Below, one piece after another: positions 17,201-25,568 of a DNA stretch of 47,713 bases. Made by a program: the position numbers and the translations under genes. Each line of letters starts with the position of its first letter. Within the stretch, counting starts at the first letter, position 1. The stretch is taken from the NCBI GenBank assembly GCA_034435015.1, contig DAOTYH010000071.1, positions 1 to 47,713 of the forward strand, given 5' to 3'. The stretch comes from DAOTYH01 sp034435015 (GTDB taxonomy: Bacteria > Chloroflexota > Anaerolineae > Aggregatilineales > UBA3940). The notes beneath the pieces were generated by a model that worked only from the letters and a program-made list of their open reading frames with translations, was not told the DNA's origin and searched no databases.

Positions 17201-18338
17201 GGGCCATGTTTGCCATTGAACGTAGAATGAAGTCTTCTAGGTTCTCATCAAGCTCGTGGCTCTCAATGTAATCTGCCAAGTCAACGTAAATTGGGAGGGG
17301 GCGGACTAACTTAAAGTGAAGCGAACCGTCTGGCCAGGTCTCCATCCGCCAGCTATCTTGATCGTCGTCCAGCAGGATTCTGGCATGTTCCAGCGTGAGG
17401 TGGCGCAGGAGAGTGGTCTTTCCGGCGCCATTGTCCCCAAGGATCAATACCTGGGCATGGCGTGAGAGAACATCCTGCACTGTCAGACCTTGGTGTGCCT
17501 CCAGCTCCTGATAGCCCAACGGATCGCGGAAAGTGTACAACTCAGGTGAATCATAGGTGGCCGTTTGATAGCGTGCGTAATGATCGGGTTTCCTGCCTGC
17601 ATTGAGCGGCACTAACCGCACAGGGACATATACGTCGCTGAGTGGCACAGTGCGGTTGATACTGCGGGGATACCCTCTCGGATCAATATGGCCGATCTCT
17701 TCACAACAGAGGGTCAGATACGTGTTGAGTGCCGCAATTTCTTTATATTGATCGCCGGGAATAGCGCCCGCGTCGGAGATTGGTGTGCCTGCTGGGGCAG
17801 GAGCAACGGTAGTCAAACTATCCAGCAGGCTGTCGAGCTCCTCAAGCGCGAAAAGCTCCTCGAAGACAGGATTCCGGTCAATGAGGTGCTTTTCAAATGT
17901 GTCCATGAAGGTCTGAAGGGGAAGTATCCAGTCTCCCCATGAACGTGGGAGGGTGTGGCCTGTTTCAATGATGATGTTGCGTTGAAGCTCAGGGTAGAGG
18001 TCCCAGAGCATATCTGCCGCGCTCTCCAGACGGAAGAGGTAGGCACACCATAAAATCTCGGCAAAGCGGGCAGTCTGGTCGCCGCCGTATTCGAGCAGTT
18101 CTGCAAAGGCTTCCAGCCAGCGCTCATGCACGCCAGCACAACGCCGAAACTCACTTTGAGCCGCTTCAAGCGCTGACTCCAGCGTGGCCAGGTCGAGTGC
18201 CCCTTGGGCCAGATGCTCGATGATCACGTAGTTTGGCAGGTCGGTTGCCTCGCCATACTCCTGCGCTCGGTCAATGAGCGTTTTCAAGAGCCGCATACCG
18301 GCCTGACTCAGTGTCGCAGTTATCGAAGCGTCAAGCAT
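14265..18338 (-). CDS. large NACHT NTPase with C-terminal HEAT repeats
   Basis: 1357 residues. An all-helical N-terminal region (1-290) of unknown fold precedes the NACHT ATPase: Walker A GDNGAGKT (301-308), Walker B LILLDGLDQV (398-407) and VVTSRLSGYS. A winged-helix/helical region follows to about 700 (YGFIYHGLQEYFAARHLV is typical of NACHT proteins). Residues about 840-1340 are HEAT repeats: recurring pieces such as DSSIREGAIEALAGI, DPNVTVRVAAIHALC, DASVRHAATKALG and DSVREIAIEPLA. HEAT repeats probably form the sensor. The N-terminus lacks the Gly/Asn motif of its neighbour. It may be an independent sensor or use the same small effector. ATG 18338 has only a weak ribosome site, GAAGAG. Its stop overlaps the convergent effector gene. 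Confidence 0.88.
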   Translation of the reverse strand: MLDASITATLSQAGMRLLKTLIDRAQEYGEATDLPNYVIIEHLAQGALDLATLESALEAAQSEFRRCAGVHERWLEAFAELLEYGGDQTARFAEILWCAYLFRLESAADMLWDLYPELQRNIIIETGHTLPRSWGDWILPLQTFMDTFEKHLIDRNPVFEELFALEELDSLLDSLTTVAPAPAGTPISDAGAIPGDQYKEIAALNTYLTLCCEEIGHIDPRGYPRSINRTVPLSDVYVPVRLVPLNAGRKPDHYARYQTATYDSPELYTFRDPLGYQELEAHQGLTVQDVLSRHAQVLILGDNGAGKTTLLRHLTLEHARILLDDDQDSWRMETWPDGSLHFKLVRPLPIYVDLADYIESHELDENLEDFILRSMANMARDDGIKSLLASLIKNGQCLILLDGLDQVCTDEQRRMLVAVVAQSAVNWRAAGNRIVVTSRLSGYSTAPLPPEFAGYVLRPLDRSQIGSFLLKWKLTLARMKRPLMRDEEALRQAHSETLALVRQVTANSRFYALANTPLLLRMLVSVHRPGMILPAQRAAIYQLVAETLIREWHLPQGAASRPAVLEHEVTPLLGELAYWLQSSRPSGMLSEQELRDILGHSWSRMHPEMSAEQTHAAISDFLGRLRLHAGVLIELAPQRYGFIYHGLQEYFAARHLVSSYRLAAERIRDHLHDPRWDEVIMLGISLTSLGSCENASDLIEVAILARGARAAQFGHMSSPFEALLKRDLFFAARLLGNGVETCPEVTQEIVRELMRLWLEGDRDDLGRFNLIFDSARRHLVNLEGTPGSQYAFQIALENLANRDEHCQAFAADALTFWPAYLPDARAALVHRGREASPLVRRAVAQALGQAGSLSKEAYSLLLAYTRDADEQVCEISQQVLEGAAPIPHEALAMWVDFLHSDTPAKRRLGLRVLQQAGSLPPMVIGELLHLLDDPDSSIREGAIEALAGISNLPDNALTAICRIISDPNVTVRVAAIHALCRPVELPEEVITQLVRWTHETDASVRHAATKALGVCRNRTPEVIEALIERLGDPADSVREIAIEPLAAKGADDPQVAHMLLHMVRDPIDRVRCAVASAFRHFPDPEPEMRQALETLLSDGEMSVREATLETIAQLNNPGPEIINYLISLFPVQEHGIGSKAVQTLAALRGLPEHALLALAKALQVHWEHLGEQITACLQAHLPLSGEVINEIMDLAVLRSVGSRQTTRVPARLRALALEVLGYALEETPAALRVLLEATDDQESTEIQIAALHGLARARVMWPSIKQILAQFIERGPLEVRCAAGIALGTLIRNLPDPPLSSEEMLKTARSLAELLSELPPRASWESDTKLQNEVLLALSWVVARARPTLPRLAAGSE

Positions 18339-18449
18339 TGGTCAGATAGCTCTTCATGTCAGCATAAACTGTCTTTGCCTGTGTAGGTGTGTTTCCCGTC
18401 CGCGCAACGAACAGCATGACATGTTATAATATGGTCTAACCCTAGATAA

Positions 18450-18459
18450 ACCTTAAGGT
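18450..18459. promoter_or_regulatory. palindromic site in an AT-rich divergent region
   Basis: A perfect 10-base palindrome ACCTTAAGGT lies in the AT-rich gap between the divergent NACHT-HEAT gene (18338) and the coiled-coil gene (18545). It could be an operator for a dimeric regulator. A TATAAT at 18425-18430 lies nearby, but no good -35 is seen. Confidence 0.3.
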
Positions 18460-18544
18460 AATATAAAGACAACCTCATTATACAATCATTCTGTTTTTGC
18501 TGCGGGTTTGCGTGCGTCAAGTACAGGATTGAAAAGGTTATACT

Positions 18545-19642
18545 GTGACAATCCCTCCATCAGCTTGGCCCTACCTGCTTGTGATACCAGCCCTGCTCAC
18601 AGGGGTAGTAGTTGGTTACTGGTTGAGAGCTGTCAGCCGGCGCCGCCATGGTGTAGCTCAGCCGACTCATCACACCAGCCCGCCTGAGGCTGGCACATCC
18701 CCACTTCTCACACAGCAGTCTGTACAACAACTGGAAGGAGAACTATCCCATCTGGAATCCCACTTAGCCTCTCTCAATCGAGAAGTTGCACGTATCCGCC
18801 AACAGATCAGGGAACAAGAGCAGGAACATGATCAACTGTTGCTTACCCTTGAAGAGCGGCGTGCCTCGCTTCAGAATGTCCGCGCTGAGTTGCAAAATAT
18901 CGAGCAAAATCTCCGTACCCGCAGGCAGGAAGCAGACAACCTAGCTCAGAGCATTAACTCCAGCCTAGAAGAACTAGAACTGCTGACTAATCTTAAAGAG
19001 ACCTATACCGTCCGCATCAACCGTCTGACCCAGCAGGTTCAATGGCAAGACAGCGAACTTCGTATGCTTCGCCAGGCGTTCAAAGCCAAAACAGCCGAGA
19101 TCGAAGAAGCGCAGGCGCTTCTTAAACAGCGCGAGACCGACCTCCGCCGCCTGATCCGACAGCGCCAGCAACGCGAGGCTGATCTGGAGCATGCCCGCCA
19201 GCTTTTGACTCAGAGAGACGATGAACTGAGACGGCTCTTTCATTACAGTGAGATGAGCGGGCAAATATTGATTGATCCTGAACAGTCTCCCAGCCATTCA
19301 CAACCTGGTTATGCAGTTACTGGCGGGCGGGATCGTCCTATGCTTGTGCCGGGCATAGTTGTCAGCAAGCCGGAAGAAGGTGAGGGAGATCAGGCGCGTT
19401 CTCATTCCCTAGAAGACAACCAACAAGAAGATGACCTGACCATCATCCCCGGACTGGCCCATCTATATGCCCGCCAGCTTAATGATTTAGGGATTAAAAC
19501 ATTTCAAGAGCTGGCCCGTGCTGACGCCGCCGACCTAGAGCGCCGTCTGAAGATACCGGGACATTACTCACCCGACATATCGCGCTGGATTGAGACGGCC
19601 CGTAAGCTGGCTGGTGGCCGCACTGCAGAGACTTCTTCGTAA
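18545..19642 (+). CDS. membrane-anchored coiled-coil protein with C-terminal helix-hairpin-helix domain
   Basis: 365 residues from GTG 18545 (AAAAGG 7 bases upstream). One N-terminal transmembrane helix (about 5-27, LLVIPALLTGVVVGYWL), a short Pro linker, then a long coiled coil (about 55-235) rich in Glu, Gln, Arg and Leu heptads. The C-terminal 65 residues (DDLTIIPGLAHLYARQLNDLGI, TFQELARADAADLERRL) form a double helix-hairpin-helix of the DUF4332/HHH_5 type, usually binding DNA non-specifically. A membrane-tethered coiled coil ending in a DNA-binding HhH could link chromosome to membrane. The function is inferred; the domain order is visible. Confidence 0.75.
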   Translation: MTIPPSAWPYLLVIPALLTGVVVGYWLRAVSRRRHGVAQPTHHTSPPEAGTSPLLTQQSVQQLEGELSHLESHLASLNREVARIRQQIREQEQEHDQLLLTLEERRASLQNVRAELQNIEQNLRTRRQEADNLAQSINSSLEELELLTNLKETYTVRINRLTQQVQWQDSELRMLRQAFKAKTAEIEEAQALLKQRETDLRRLIRQRQQREADLEHARQLLTQRDDELRRLFHYSEMSGQILIDPEQSPSHSQPGYAVTGGRDRPMLVPGIVVSKPEEGEGDQARSHSLEDNQQEDDLTIIPGLAHLYARQLNDLGIKTFQELARADAADLERRLKIPGHYSPDISRWIETARKLAGGRTAETSS

Positions 19643-19944
19643 CTTGCGGAGATTATCCCCGGCCTGTCCATCCATAGTCTACACTAGGTCATTTGCTGGG
19701 CGCAAGATGCGAGCGCCCCTGTTTCAGGCGGCAGAGGCATTCGGTGTATGTTCTATGGGCTAAAGTTCCCCCTGATCTTTGCCTACAAACAGGCAGTTCC
19801 CCTTCTTGATAGACAAGCTCAAATGTGCCGAATCACGTCACGAGTGGTATCATCCTCTATTCGTTCACCCAGATATAACTGTGCAGGAAACTTGGCCGCT
19901 GTTTCAAAGCTGGCCTCATCGGGGAAGCTGACAGAAGAATAAAT
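19643..19944. other. 302-base gap without a clear gene
   Basis: No supported coding sequence or RNA gene. A hairpin GGGCGC (19698-19703)/GCGCCC (19713-19718) followed by CTGTTT could be a weak terminator for the upstream gene. A TATAAC near 19876 might be part of a promoter for the glycosyltransferase gene, without a matching -35. Confidence 0.5.
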
Positions 19945-21438
19945 ATGATTGCTGTTTTGCAGGTCATCTATGGGATCAGTGCGCTGGGGCTTGCCCTGAT
20001 CGGGTTTAACGCGTTGGTGCTTTCGATTGTCTATCTCTGGCATCGCCGTAAGAGAGCTGTGGAGCCTCCTCCGCCCCCTGAGGGCGAATGGCCCAGCGTC
20101 GTTGTTCAACTGCCCGTTTTCAATGAACGTTACGTTGTTAGACGGCTCGTGGAGGCAGTCAGCAGGCTTGACTATCCGCATGATCGGCTGACCATCCAAC
20201 TTCTGGACGACTCGACCGATAAGACATCCAGGATCGCGGCAGAGGCTATTGGACACGCTTGCCAGAGGGGCCTGCGTTTCGAACACATACGGCGCGGTAC
20301 ACGAGCAGGGTACAAGGCCGGGGCACTGGCATACGGTCTAGGGAAGACGGACGCTCAGTTCGTGGCTGTCTTCGATGCTGACTTCGTCCCTGAACCAGAC
20401 TTTCTACGGCGTGTGATACCTTATTTCTCGGCGGATGAGAGTCTGGGCATGGTGCAGACAAGATGGGCGCATCTCAATGCAGATTACAGCCCCCTGACGC
20501 GTGCTCAGGCGCTGGCTCTAGACGCCCATTTTATAGTCGAACAGATTTCCCGAAACCGAGGGGGGCTGTTATCGAACTTCTCTGGCACGGCAGGGGTTTG
20601 GCGTCGTACCTGCATCGAGGATAGCGGCGGATGGCAGACTGATACCCTGTCAGAGGATATAGACCTGAGCTACCGGGCACAATTGAGAGGGTGGCGACTG
20701 CTCTATCTGCCGGAGGTAGCAACGCCGGCTGAGATACCGACACAGATCATGGCCTTCAAACGCCAGCAGGCACGTTGGGCAACAGGCACAATCCAGTGTC
20801 TGCGCAAACACGGGCCGCGTTTATTAGGTGCCCGGCTGAACATCTGGCAGAAGCTCGAAGCGCTCTACCATCTGGGGGGGTATCTTGTCCACCCGCTCAT
20901 GATCCTGCTTGTGTTGTCTACCCTCCCAATGGTAGTGACCGGGCATCTGGGCCGCCTGCCCCTGACTGCACTAGGCTTAGCGGTCTTTGGGCCTCCTCTG
21001 GAGATCGTGCTTGCCCAGATGCATCTTCATCGCGACTGGCCTCGGCGTCTGACAGCCTTCCCCGTTTTGATGTTGCTGGGGATCGGAATTGCCGTGAGCA
21101 ATACCAAAGCTGTCTTTCAGGCATTTTCAGCCCGCCCGCCGACGTTCAAAAGAACCCCTAAGCTTCAGGTGCATGAAGATGGGCGGGCGAAGGCTGTTGG
21201 AGACTACGTTCTGCCTATCGATCACACAGTCTGGTTCGAGCTGGCGCTGGGCGTGTACGCTGGGGTAACCGCGTTGCTCGCTTTTGATCATGCGCCTGCT
21301 GTAGCACCCTTCATGGTGCTTTATGCACTGGGATTTCTATATGTGGCTGGCACCAGCTTGTGGCAGGCTCGTGGTAAGCGTGTGAGACGGGTGTCGCGTG
21401 AACGTTTCTGGGGGCTGTTAGGTACAGGGGGGCACTGA
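19945..21438 (+). CDS. membrane glycosyltransferase family 2 (cellulose-synthase/ceramide-glucosyltransferase type)
   Basis: 497 residues. An N-terminal transmembrane helix (about 5-33) is followed by a GT-A catalytic domain: LLDDSTDKT, VFDADFVPE (DxD), TLSEDIDLSYRA (the [ST]-E-D general-base motif) and QQARWATG (QxxRW) are all in place. Three to five further transmembrane helices follow (from about 305). These are the hallmarks of processive or glucosylceramide-type GT2 enzymes that transfer sugar from a nucleotide donor at the inner membrane face, making polysaccharide or glycolipid. No partner bcsB or PilZ domain is present. Acceptor unknown. The ATG is preceded by an AGAAG site. Confidence 0.88.
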   Translation: MIAVLQVIYGISALGLALIGFNALVLSIVYLWHRRKRAVEPPPPPEGEWPSVVVQLPVFNERYVVRRLVEAVSRLDYPHDRLTIQLLDDSTDKTSRIAAEAIGHACQRGLRFEHIRRGTRAGYKAGALAYGLGKTDAQFVAVFDADFVPEPDFLRRVIPYFSADESLGMVQTRWAHLNADYSPLTRAQALALDAHFIVEQISRNRGGLLSNFSGTAGVWRRTCIEDSGGWQTDTLSEDIDLSYRAQLRGWRLLYLPEVATPAEIPTQIMAFKRQQARWATGTIQCLRKHGPRLLGARLNIWQKLEALYHLGGYLVHPLMILLVLSTLPMVVTGHLGRLPLTALGLAVFGPPLEIVLAQMHLHRDWPRRLTAFPVLMLLGIGIAVSNTKAVFQAFSARPPTFKRTPKLQVHEDGRAKAVGDYVLPIDHTVWFELALGVYAGVTALLAFDHAPAVAPFMVLYALGFLYVAGTSLWQARGKRVRRVSRERFWGLLGTGGH

Positions 21439-21577
21439 CGAGCTTTGTACGCTTCATTGCCGCCTCATCCACGCTGAACTATACTGTCAGTACTATTTAT
21501 ATTGGGCATTCGATGGCAGAAACAACGTTGGCCGCATCTTCTGTCGGCGCCGGAAGCCGTCAGGGCAATATTCTTGT

Positions 21578-22774
21578 ATGAGCGTTCACCAATCTTCGCC
21601 GGGTGAGTCGCCGGTTCTTCCTCCTCCATTAATAGTTGATTCGCCCTGTCAGGTGGCTTCGTTGCAACAAATGTTGCAGGGAGCGAAACGTGTCGCGGTG
21701 GATACAGAATCAAACAGCCTGTATGCCTACCGTCCTCGTGTTTGCCTGATCCAGATTTCAACCGACGATGCTGATGCCCTGATTGATCCTCTCCAACTGG
21801 ACGTAAAAGCCGAGCTGGCCTGCCTGCGGGATGTGTTTGCTGACCCATCAGTCGAGAAGGTGTTTCATGCCGCTGAATACGATGTGATGGGATTGCGGCG
21901 TGATTTCGGCTTCTCTTTTGCCAATCTGTTCGACACAATGACAGCGGCCCGCATCCTTGGCTGGGACCAGTTTGGGTTGGGGGCTATCTTAGAGCAACGG
22001 TTTGGCATTACCCTGAATAAGCGGCATCAGCGGGCCAACTGGGGACAGCGCCCTCTGTCGCCCGTGCTGATACGTTATGCTCAAATGGATACACATTATC
22101 TTCTGCCCCTGCGCGATCAACTGTTTGCTATGCTGGAGGCAGGCGGCCATCTGGAAGAGGCACGCGAACTGTTCGACGAGCTGTGTCAGGTTGAATGGCA
22201 GGAAGCAGAGTTTGATCCGCAGGGTTTCTGGCGGATCGGGGGAGTCCACAGCCTTGAGCCGGAGGGGATCGCGGTGCTGAGGGAGCTGTATCTGTATCGG
22301 GATGAACAGGCCCGGCAACGCGATGTCCCTCCTTTTAAGATCATGACCGATCAGATACTGCTGGCTCTGGCCGCCACAAAGCCGCGTTCAATGCGTCAGT
22401 TGGCGCAGGTAGTTGGTATTGGTGCAGTACAGGTGCGGCGATATGGGATGGGCATCTTGGAGGCTGTTCGGCGCGGGCTGAGGGCAGGCCCGCCTGCTCC
22501 TGCACACCACTATTCCGGCTACTCAAATGAACAGGTCGTGCGGCGTTTTGAAGCCCTGCATTCTTGGCGCAAACAACGGGCCGCTCAACGCGGCGTCTCA
22601 TCTGAGGTTGTTATGCCCAGGGATGCGTTATGGGAGCTGGCGCAGGTTGCACCACGCAACTGGGAACAGTTGCAGGCCATCCGCAGTATTGGCCCGTGGC
22701 GGCTTAAAACTTACGGTGATGAAATCCTGCGCGTGCTGGATAGTGTGGATGCAACCCAGCCGGAAGGAAAATAG
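21578..22774 (+). CDS. rnd: ribonuclease D-like 3'-5' exonuclease
   Basis: 398 residues. DEDDy exonuclease: VAVDTES (Exo I Asp and Glu), HAAEYDVMGLRRDFG (Exo II Asp), and YAQMDTHYLLPL (Exo III, Tyr and Asp). Two HRDC domains follow (about 215-290 and 315-395), matching the length and architecture of RNase D. It trims the 3' ends of tRNA and other stable RNAs in the cytoplasm. The start ATG has only a weak ribosome site; the N-terminal 25 residues are poorly conserved and could be shorter. The beta-CASP RNase gene follows on the same strand 66 bases later, so the two may form an RNA-processing unit. Confidence 0.9.
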   Translation: MSVHQSSPGESPVLPPPLIVDSPCQVASLQQMLQGAKRVAVDTESNSLYAYRPRVCLIQISTDDADALIDPLQLDVKAELACLRDVFADPSVEKVFHAAEYDVMGLRRDFGFSFANLFDTMTAARILGWDQFGLGAILEQRFGITLNKRHQRANWGQRPLSPVLIRYAQMDTHYLLPLRDQLFAMLEAGGHLEEARELFDELCQVEWQEAEFDPQGFWRIGGVHSLEPEGIAVLRELYLYRDEQARQRDVPPFKIMTDQILLALAATKPRSMRQLAQVVGIGAVQVRRYGMGILEAVRRGLRAGPPAPAHHYSGYSNEQVVRRFEALHSWRKQRAAQRGVSSEVVMPRDALWELAQVAPRNWEQLQAIRSIGPWRLKTYGDEILRVLDSVDATQPEGK

Positions 22775-22840
22775 TCCTTGGCCGTGAGGCAGGCCTTTTC
22801 TGCCCGGCTCCTGTTTGGACGGCATTGAGGGGGGAGAGAC

Positions 22841-24250
22841 ATGCGGATAATCTTTGAAGGCGCGGCCCAGACTGTCACGGGTTCACAGCATCTCATTGAG
22901 GTCAATAATGTGCGCATCCTGCTTGACTGCGGGCTTTTTCAGGGTAAACGCAGTGAGAGTTATGAACGTAACCTGAAGTTCCCTTTCGACCCGGCCAGCA
23001 TAGATGTACTGGTATTGTCTCATGCCCATATTGACCATTCCGGCAACATTCCCAATCTGGTCAAGAGCGGCTTCCGGGGAGATATTATCTGCACCTTTGC
23101 CACACGCGACCTGTGTGCAGCCATGCTGCGTGACAGCGGCCATATTCACGAGAAGGATGTGGAGTTTGTCAACAAGAGACGTGCCAGACGCGGCGAGCCG
23201 CCTGTAGAGCCGCTCTACACGGAAGTGGATGCTATCCATTCGCTGGCAAACTTTATCGCGATTGGTTATGAGCGGCCTCGTCAGATTGCCCCCGGCGTCT
23301 CATTAACGCTGTACGACGCCGGCCATATGCTCGGCTCGGCTATTGTTGCCCTTGATATTGCTGATCAGAAGAGCAAGCGTGATGTGCGGCTCGTGTTCTC
23401 AGGGGACCTCGGACGGGCCGGTATGCCCATCCTGCGTGATCCGACTCTTTTGCAGGAGGCCGATCTGTTGATTTTGGAGAGCACATACGGGGGGCGGTTG
23501 CATCCGCCGATTGAAGAATCAGAGAAGGACTTGGGACAGATCATCACCCACACCTACAGACGACGCGGCAGAGTGATCGTCCCAGCCTTTGCAGTAGGGC
23601 GTACTCAACAATTGGTTTATTCACTGAATAAACTCTATCTCTCCCACGATCTGCCGGCCATGCCGATCTTTGTAGACAGTCCTCTGGCGGTTGATGTAAC
23701 CAGCGTGTTTCGCGCTCATCCTGAGGCTTATGATGAGGAGGCGGTCGAATATATCACCCACAAAGACCCAGATAAGGATGTCTTCGGGTTCAGCCGTCTC
23801 CAGTATGTACGTTCGGTTGAGGATTCAAAGAAGCTCAACTTCCTGCTTGAACCTTGCGTGATTATCAGCGCCTCCGGCATGGCTGAAGCAGGACGTATCC
23901 TGCATCATCTGAAGAACAACATTGAGGACTCGCGGAACACCATCCTATTCACCGGCTGGCAGGCTCCGGACACATTGGGGCGCCGGCTGATTGAAGGACA
24001 GCCTCGGGTCAGGATTTTCGGAGAGGAATACGAGGTCAAAGCCCAAGTCGTTTCACTAGAGGGGTTTAGCGGTCATGCTGATCATCAGGGGCTGTTGGAC
24101 TGGGTCCGTGTCTTCAAACAGCGCCCTGAGCAGATCTTTCTGGTGCATGGCGAGCCGGAGGCGGCACAGGCGCTGGCAGATGATCTGAGGGGCGGGCTGG
24201 GTTATCGGGAGGTTCATATCCCAATGTTGCATCAGTCATTTGAGGTTTGA
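22841..24250 (+). CDS. metallo-beta-lactamase/beta-CASP RNA-processing nuclease
   Basis: 469 residues. The metal-binding HAHIDH motif (in VLSHAHIDHSGN near residue 58), GHMLGSA, FSGDLGR and STYGG belong to the MBL core. The beta-CASP insertion (about 205-400) has RVIVPAFAVGRTQQLVY, and C-terminal FSGHADHQGLLDWV and LVHGEPEA close the active site. The family (archaeal/bacterial CPSF-like, MBL fold RNA metallo-hydrolase) makes endo- or exonucleolytic cuts in RNA. GGGGGAGAG just before ATG 22841 is a strong ribosome site. It overlaps nothing and leads a short cluster with the DUF4177 gene. Confidence 0.92.
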   Translation: MRIIFEGAAQTVTGSQHLIEVNNVRILLDCGLFQGKRSESYERNLKFPFDPASIDVLVLSHAHIDHSGNIPNLVKSGFRGDIICTFATRDLCAAMLRDSGHIHEKDVEFVNKRRARRGEPPVEPLYTEVDAIHSLANFIAIGYERPRQIAPGVSLTLYDAGHMLGSAIVALDIADQKSKRDVRLVFSGDLGRAGMPILRDPTLLQEADLLILESTYGGRLHPPIEESEKDLGQIITHTYRRRGRVIVPAFAVGRTQQLVYSLNKLYLSHDLPAMPIFVDSPLAVDVTSVFRAHPEAYDEEAVEYITHKDPDKDVFGFSRLQYVRSVEDSKKLNFLLEPCVIISASGMAEAGRILHHLKNNIEDSRNTILFTGWQAPDTLGRRLIEGQPRVRIFGEEYEVKAQVVSLEGFSGHADHQGLLDWVRVFKQRPEQIFLVHGEPEAAQALADDLRGGLGYREVHIPMLHQSFEV

Positions 24251-24275
24251 CTTTTCGAGGGGAGTGGCAGACATC

Positions 24276-24509
24276 ATGGCGGAACGTACAAGCTGGCAAT
24301 ACTGTCAAGTCGAAGTAGGAGCAGATGGTATGGGGGTCTTGCGGCAGTTTTTCACTGATCGCGAGCCGGTCGAAACCGCCTTACACAACAATTGGCCCTC
24401 TATGCTGGCCAAGCTGGGGCAACAGGGGTGGGAACTGGTCAGCGTGTTCCCCAACGAGGGCGGACGGGGGCGCAACCCGTTAACGTATGTTTTCAAGCGT
24501 CCGCTGTAA
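24276..24509 (+). CDS. small DUF4177-like protein
   Basis: About 77 residues from ATG 24276; GTG 24264 in frame is an alternative. The pattern WQYCQVEV ... LNxLGQQGWELVSV ... TYVFKRPL is the short two-layer fold of DUF4177-type proteins: beta strands ending in a QGWELV helix cap. No catalytic residue is visible and the role is unknown. It lies 25 bases after the beta-CASP gene and is likely co-transcribed with it, so a link with RNA processing is possible. A strong hairpin follows. Confidence 0.7.
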   Translation: MAERTSWQYCQVEVGADGMGVLRQFFTDREPVETALHNNWPSMLAKLGQQGWELVSVFPNEGGRGRNPLTYVFKRPL

Positions 24510-24529
24510 AGGAGGCAGGCCTTGGAGCA

Positions 24530-24561
24530 GATCAGCCGCAACGTCTCGGTTGCGGCTGATC
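24530..24561. terminator. 13-bp perfect hairpin between convergent genes
   Basis: GATCAGCCGCAAC (24530-24542) pairs perfectly with 24549-24561 around a 6-base loop. No T run follows on either strand. It sits between the DUF4177 gene and the convergent HAD gene, the position expected of a bidirectional terminator. Confidence 0.6.
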
Positions 24562-24590
24562 ACACAGCAAGGTTGCGTCCATACCGGTTT

Positions 24591-25352
24591 CTATTCGGGG
24601 TCAATATCCGCTACTGAGTTGACAACACGGCTTGGCCGATAGGGATAACGTTCCACATCCTCCAGGCGCGTCACGCCGCTTAAGACCAGGATTGTCTCCA
24701 TCCCGCTCTCCGTGCCGGCCACGATGTCAGTATCCATGCGGTCGCCGATCATAACGGCATTCTCAGAGTGGCCGCCAACAGCCCGTAACGCAGAACGCAT
24801 CATCAAAGGATTAGGTTTACCGATAAAGTATGGCTTAACCCCTGTGGCCGCTGTGATCATAGCCGCTACAGCGCCGCAGGCAGGCACATGGCCGGTTTCA
24901 GCCGGGCCGCTTACATCAGGGTTGGTGGCAATGAAGCGTGCTCCTGCCGCCACCAGCCGGACGGCGGTGGTGATGCTCTCGAAGCTGTAGGAGATCGTCT
25001 CTCCCAGCACCACATAGTCGGGTGAGTGTTCGGTAAGGACATACCCGATTTCATGCAGTGCGGTAGTCAGGCCGGCTTCGCCGATCACGAAGGCGGAGCC
25101 GCCGGGGCGTTGCTGACGCAAAAAGCGGCCTGTTGCCAGCGCAGAGGTAAAGATCGCCTCAGCGGGAATATCCAACCCCAGCGCATTCAGGCGAGCCTGA
25201 TGATCGCGCGGGGTAAAGCGCGAATTGTTCGTCAGAACCACAAAGGGCGCCTGGGCGGCACGAAGCCGCTCGATGAATTCGGGTGCTCCCGGAATGACAC
25301 GATTGCCCGTTATCAGAACACCATCCATGTCAATCAAGTAGACTTTGGACAT
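24591..25352 (-). CDS. HAD-superfamily IIA phosphatase (NagD-like)
   Basis: About 253 residues from ATG 25352, chosen over an upstream in-frame start because GAGGG lies 4 bases before it and the product then begins SKVYLIDMDGVL. HAD motifs: I DMDGVL (catalytic Asp pair), II LTNNSR, III Lys in FIGKPNP, IV MIGDRMDTDI. The cap inserted after motif II (C2 type) marks family IIA, with NagD, PNPPase and AraL as relatives dephosphorylating sugar or nucleotide phosphates. The closest role is a housecleaning phosphatase; substrate cannot be read from sequence. Confidence 0.9.
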   Translation of the reverse strand: MSKVYLIDMDGVLITGNRVIPGAPEFIERLRAAQAPFVVLTNNSRFTPRDHQARLNALGLDIPAEAIFTSALATGRFLRQQRPGGSAFVIGEAGLTTALHEIGYVLTEHSPDYVVLGETISYSFESITTAVRLVAAGARFIATNPDVSGPAETGHVPACGAVAAMITAATGVKPYFIGKPNPLMMRSALRAVGGHSENAVMIGDRMDTDIVAGTESGMETILVLSGVTRLEDVERYPYRPSRVVNSVADIDPE

Positions 25353-25568
25353 TCTGCCCTCTCTAAAGCTAGTAATGGACTGTTGGGCCGCCGTCAAAGG
25401 CCGGGCAAAGGCCTGTATATTTTATAACAGATGAGCCAGCCCTACACACACAGCAGGATTCTTTCCTGCCTGGATTCCTATCCACTCCCGAATGTTGTCT
25501 CCCCTGTCTGCCGGCAGGGTATACTCTAGATCAGGTCGTATATTCGAGAGGGACTTTAAGAGGTTACT

